A stretch of DNA of 64,000 nucleotides, from contig CBFHJJ010000002.1 in the NCBI GenBank assembly GCA_965655865.1, positions 1 to 64,000 of the forward strand, given 5' to 3'. The notes under the pieces were generated by a model. That model did not search any database and was not told the DNA's origin. It was given only the letters and a program-made list of their open reading frames with translations. Each line of letters opens with the position of its first letter. The stretch's first letter is position 1. Shown here in pieces: positions 61,818-64,000 of this stretch. The translations under genes were made by a program, and so were the position numbers. This DNA is from MAG-121220-bin8 sp965655865 (GTDB lineage Bacteria > Bacteroidota > Bacteroidia > Flavobacteriales > Flavobacteriaceae).

Positions 61818-62851
61818 AAAGAATAGTTTTTAATAGTTTCTACGAAAACTTTAACATTATCAACAGGTGTATTTGGAAGAATTCCATGACCTAAATTTGC
61901 AATATATTTATCTTTTCCAAATTCATTCAACATTTGCGTCGTTTGACTTATCAGTTCTTTTTTAGGAGAAAATAATCTACTTGGGTCCAAATTACCCTGT
62001 AGAGTAATATTGTTTCCTGATAAATAACGGGCATTTCTTGCTGAACACGTCCAGTCAATCCCAAGTCCAGAAGCACCAATTTTCGAGTATGCATTTATAG
62101 AGTGCCAACATCCTTTTGGATAGATAATCACAGGTTTAATTTCTTTTAAGGCAGCTGTAATTTGTTCTATATATGGAAATGAATAAATTTGATAATCAGT
62201 GTGAGACAGAACACCTCCCCACGAATCAAAAATTTGAACAGCATCAACACCTGCTTCTATTTTCTTTTTTAAATAATCAATAGTTATGGAGGTTATTTTA
62301 CTTAAAAGTAATTTAGCTAGCTTAGGATTTTCAAAACAAAAACTTTTAGCTATATCAAAGTTTTTAGAACCACTACCCTGAACCATATAGCACAATATTG
62401 TCCAAGGAGATCCTGCAAATCCGATTAATGGAATATTAGCAGGAAGTTCTTTTTTAGTCATTTTTACTGCATCAAAAACATAATTTAATTTTTCTTCAAC
62501 ATTTTGAATATTTAAATTAATTACATCAGATTTTTTTCTGACAGGAGATTCTATGTATGGACCAAAATTATTTTTCATTTCAACATCAATTCCCATTGCC
62601 TGGGGAATTACTAAAATATCACTAAAGATTATAGAAGCATCTAATCCAATTTGTTTAATTGGCATTAACGTTATTTCCGTAGCTAGTTCTGGCGTTTGAC
62701 ATCTTGTAAAAAAATCATATTTGTTTTTTAGAACCATAAAATCTGGCAAATATCTTCCTGCTTGTCTCATAATCCATACAGGCGGTCTTTCCACAGTCTC
62801 TCCGTTTAGAGCTTTTAAAAAAAGAGGGGTTTCATTTTTAATCATTTTCAA
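61814..62851 (-). CDS. hemE: Uroporphyrinogen decarboxylase
   Basis: 345 residues, removes four carboxyls from uroporphyrinogen III. The signature RPPVWIMRQAGRYLPDFM (about 21-38) is clear, followed by FSDILVIPQAMGIDV and IGFAGSPWTILCYMVQGSGSKNF. The start is ATG 62851 or 62845 (MKMIKNE). The 5' end overlaps hemD by 14 bases and the 3' end overlaps hemF by 4, so the genes are translationally linked. Confidence 0.96.
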   Translation of the reverse strand: MKMIKNETPLFLKALNGETVERPPVWIMRQAGRYLPDFMVLKNKYDFFTRCQTPELATEITLMPIKQIGLDASIIFSDILVIPQAMGIDVEMKNNFGPYIESPVRKKSDVINLNIQNVEEKLNYVFDAVKMTKKELPANIPLIGFAGSPWTILCYMVQGSGSKNFDIAKSFCFENPKLAKLLLSKITSITIDYLKKKIEAGVDAVQIFDSWGGVLSHTDYQIYSFPYIEQITAALKEIKPVIIYPKGCWHSINAYSKIGASGLGIDWTCSARNARYLSGNNITLQGNLDPSRLFSPKKELISQTTQMLNEFGKDKYIANLGHGILPNTPVDNVKVFVETIKNYSL

Positions 62852-63506
62852 ATAATTTAATTGTTTTGTGAATTACGTTTTCAATTGTAGGAACTTTGCA
62901 ACTTAAAACTTTGTTTGAATATCTTTTAGCATATTTTGAAGTTGTTTGGCCAATACATACACAGTACGAATTATTTAATGAGTTATTTATCATATAGCTC
63001 TTTATTCCACTTGGGCTGTAAAATAAAATTGCATCAAAAATTTGATCGTATTTTTTTGGTTCTGCTACGTTGTTGTAAGCAATTAGTTCCTTCAGTTCTA
63101 TATTTTTTTTCTTAAAAAAATTAGAAAACTCTTCATTTTTAATGTTGCTTCGACAAAAAATGAACTTTTCATTTTTAGCTGTTTTTGATATAAAATCAGC
63201 TAAATTTGATGAATTTTGAGTCATTTTTACAATTTTTTGACCTTTTTTCGTTAAAAGTGATTGTGTGTTTTTGCCTACACAATAAATTTTATTAAAAAAA
63301 TTATCAATATTTTGGTTGTTTGAAAAAACTGCTTCAACAGCATTTTTGCTTGTGAATATCCAGCTTCCATCATGTTTGGGAAGTTTTAAGACTAACGGTT
63401 GTATTGAAATAAAATCATTATGATATAAATCAAATTTTAAATTATTGAAAAGATGTTTTAAATCTTTACTTAATTTTCTTGTGGAAAGAATTTTAATTTT
63501 TTTCAT
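62838..63506 (-). CDS. hemD: Uroporphyrinogen-III synthase
   Basis: 222 residues from ATG 63506 (MKKIKILSTRKLSKDL); the frame extends upstream into hemC but those residues are not like the family. HemD closes hydroxymethylbilane with D-ring inversion. The two-domain fold is poorly conserved in sequence, yet the pattern is visible: GSWIFTSKNAVEAVF (SxNAV), YCVGKNTQSLLTKKGQ and a later FYSPSGIKSYM and CVCIGQTTSKYAKRYS. Its place between hemC and hemE confirms it. The start overlaps the hemC end by 14 bases. Confidence 0.85.
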   Translation of the reverse strand: MKKIKILSTRKLSKDLKHLFNNLKFDLYHNDFISIQPLVLKLPKHDGSWIFTSKNAVEAVFSNNQNIDNFFNKIYCVGKNTQSLLTKKGQKIVKMTQNSSNLADFISKTAKNEKFIFCRSNIKNEEFSNFFKKKNIELKELIAYNNVAEPKKYDQIFDAILFYSPSGIKSYMINNSLNNSYCVCIGQTTSKYAKRYSNKVLSCKVPTIENVIHKTIKLFEND

Positions 63507-64000
63507 TTTCTTTCTTAAGTTCTTGAAGTATTTTTTCGCCACCATTTTTTAAAATCTTTTTGAACATTTTTTCACCAGCATTTAAATCGGTACAATCAAA
63601 TGAACCTTCAACTTTGATTATAATTTTTGAATTCATTGAAGAGATGCTTGCTTTGAAGACAAGTTTATCTCCTTCAATTTTTGCAAATGCAGAGATTGGC
63701 ACAGAACAACCACCATTCATTAATTTTAAAAATTTCCTTTCCTGACTTACGCAGTGAAATGTTGAACTACATGAGATAGATTTTAATAAATTATTTAATT
63801 CGTTTTCATTTGTTCTTGATGCTACTGCAATAGCTCCTTGCGCTGCAGAAGGAATCATCCAGTCTAATACAAGTTTGTTTTCGGGATATATTGACAGTCG
63901 ATCAAGTCCTGCCTTTGCAAATATTGCCCCGTCCCAATTATTTTTTTCAAGTTTTGCGATTCTTGATCCTACATTTCCTCTAAGAGATACAATTTTATGA
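63493..64000 (-). CDS. hemC: Hydroxymethylbilane synthase (3' part; start beyond window end)
   Basis: The - strand frame is open from 63493 to the end of the window: ~168 residues are seen. They include ISLRGNVGSRI-like sequence (KIVSLRGNVGSRIAKLEKN), then WDGAIFAKAGLDRLS, MIPSAAQGAIAV and RKFLKLMNGGCSVPISAF. The Cys in GGCSVPIS is the attachment point of the dipyrromethane cofactor. The enzyme links four porphobilinogens. It leads the heme cluster in the - direction, followed by hemD. Confidence 0.93.
   Translation of the reverse strand, partial: HKIVSLRGNVGSRIAKLEKNNWDGAIFAKAGLDRLSIYPENKLVLDWMIPSAAQGAIAVASRTNENELNNLLKSISCSSTFHCVSQERKFLKLMNGGCSVPISAFAKIEGDKLVFKASISSMNSKIIIKVEGSFDCTDLNAGEKMFKKILKNGGEKILQELKKENEKN

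Noticed and set aside
63507..63545. Longer HemD start inside hemC
   Set aside because: The extra residues are Lys-rich coding shadow of hemC's end; the conserved HemD start begins at ATG 63506.

Overview
This 64 kb window is a gene-dense, strongly AT-rich piece of a Bacteroidetes chromosome. It almost certainly comes from the class Flavobacteriia, and probably from a small-genome, aerobic, free-living (marine-type) member. The evidence is a SprE/PorW-type gliding/type IX secretion TPR protein beside a bactofilin; an atp operon without atpD and atpC; two TonB-dependent receptors with an N-terminal carboxypeptidase-regulatory-like domain; a complete Bat (aerotolerance) operon; DUF4292, DUF3108 and DUF3784 proteins; promoter boxes of the TAnnTTTG type; and oxygen-dependent hemF. 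Almost everything is core or housekeeping. I see no tRNA, rRNA, CRISPR array, insertion sequence, prophage or integron, and no gap above 300 bases without a gene.

Layout. 1-2190: 3' part of a sprE/porW-like gene, then bactofilin. 2171-7370: ATP synthase genes atpZ-like (no ATG start), atpB, atpE, atpF, atpH, atpA, atpG on the + strand, with a strong hairpin between atpE and atpF. 7393-10839: dut, a sugar-phosphate nucleotidyltransferase, a DUF4292 lipoprotein and an EnvC-like protein. 10841-16257: ribE (-), then pdxA, yceD-rpmF and fabH-accB-accC (+), with a run of helically phased T-tracts before fabH. 16259-19009 (-): asd and alr-tdk. 19087-21449 (+): rsmI-recJ. 21502-29873 (-): a TonB receptor, pgi, an M23 peptidase lipoprotein, a DUF3108 protein and uvrC. 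29918-30807 (+): DUF3784 and a 5-formyl-THF cyclo-ligase. 30795-41006 (-): lspA, a DksA/TraR-like protein, ileS, a second TonB receptor, recO, gdhA and metB. 41065-44733 (+): a Spx/ArsC-like protein, a cytochrome c lipoprotein, a DUF1080 protein, yicC, gmk and nadD. 44851-53594 (+): the moxR-DUF58-X-batA-B-C-D-E operon. 53574-56547: cvpA (-), a small conserved protein, pheS (+) and gpsA (-). 56675-64000 (-): a four-helix membrane protein, a dual ABC ATPase, a serine hydrolase, then hemB-hemF-hemE-hemD-hemC (transcribed C to B; hemC runs off the end).

How the genes work together. The window covers proton-driven ATP synthesis (F0 plus F1 alpha, gamma and delta), heme synthesis from aminolevulinate to protoporphyrinogen for the respiratory chain, fatty-acid initiation (acetyl-CoA carboxylase biotin subunits plus FabH), envelope maintenance (EnvC, M23 peptidase, alanine racemase, LspA, serine hydrolase) and DNA repair (UvrC, RecJ, RecO). 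Packing is tight: stops and starts overlap by 1 to 17 bases in many places, and most convergent gene pairs touch or overlap at their 3' ends.

I found no convincing wholly new system. The best leads are an IleRS with a swapped GxHH active-site signature, the Bat operon with its extra two-helix membrane protein X, the cryptic atpZ, the atpE/atpF hairpin, the phased T-tracts, an orphan + strand terminator that may mark a small RNA, and a cytochrome c/DUF1080 gene pair.
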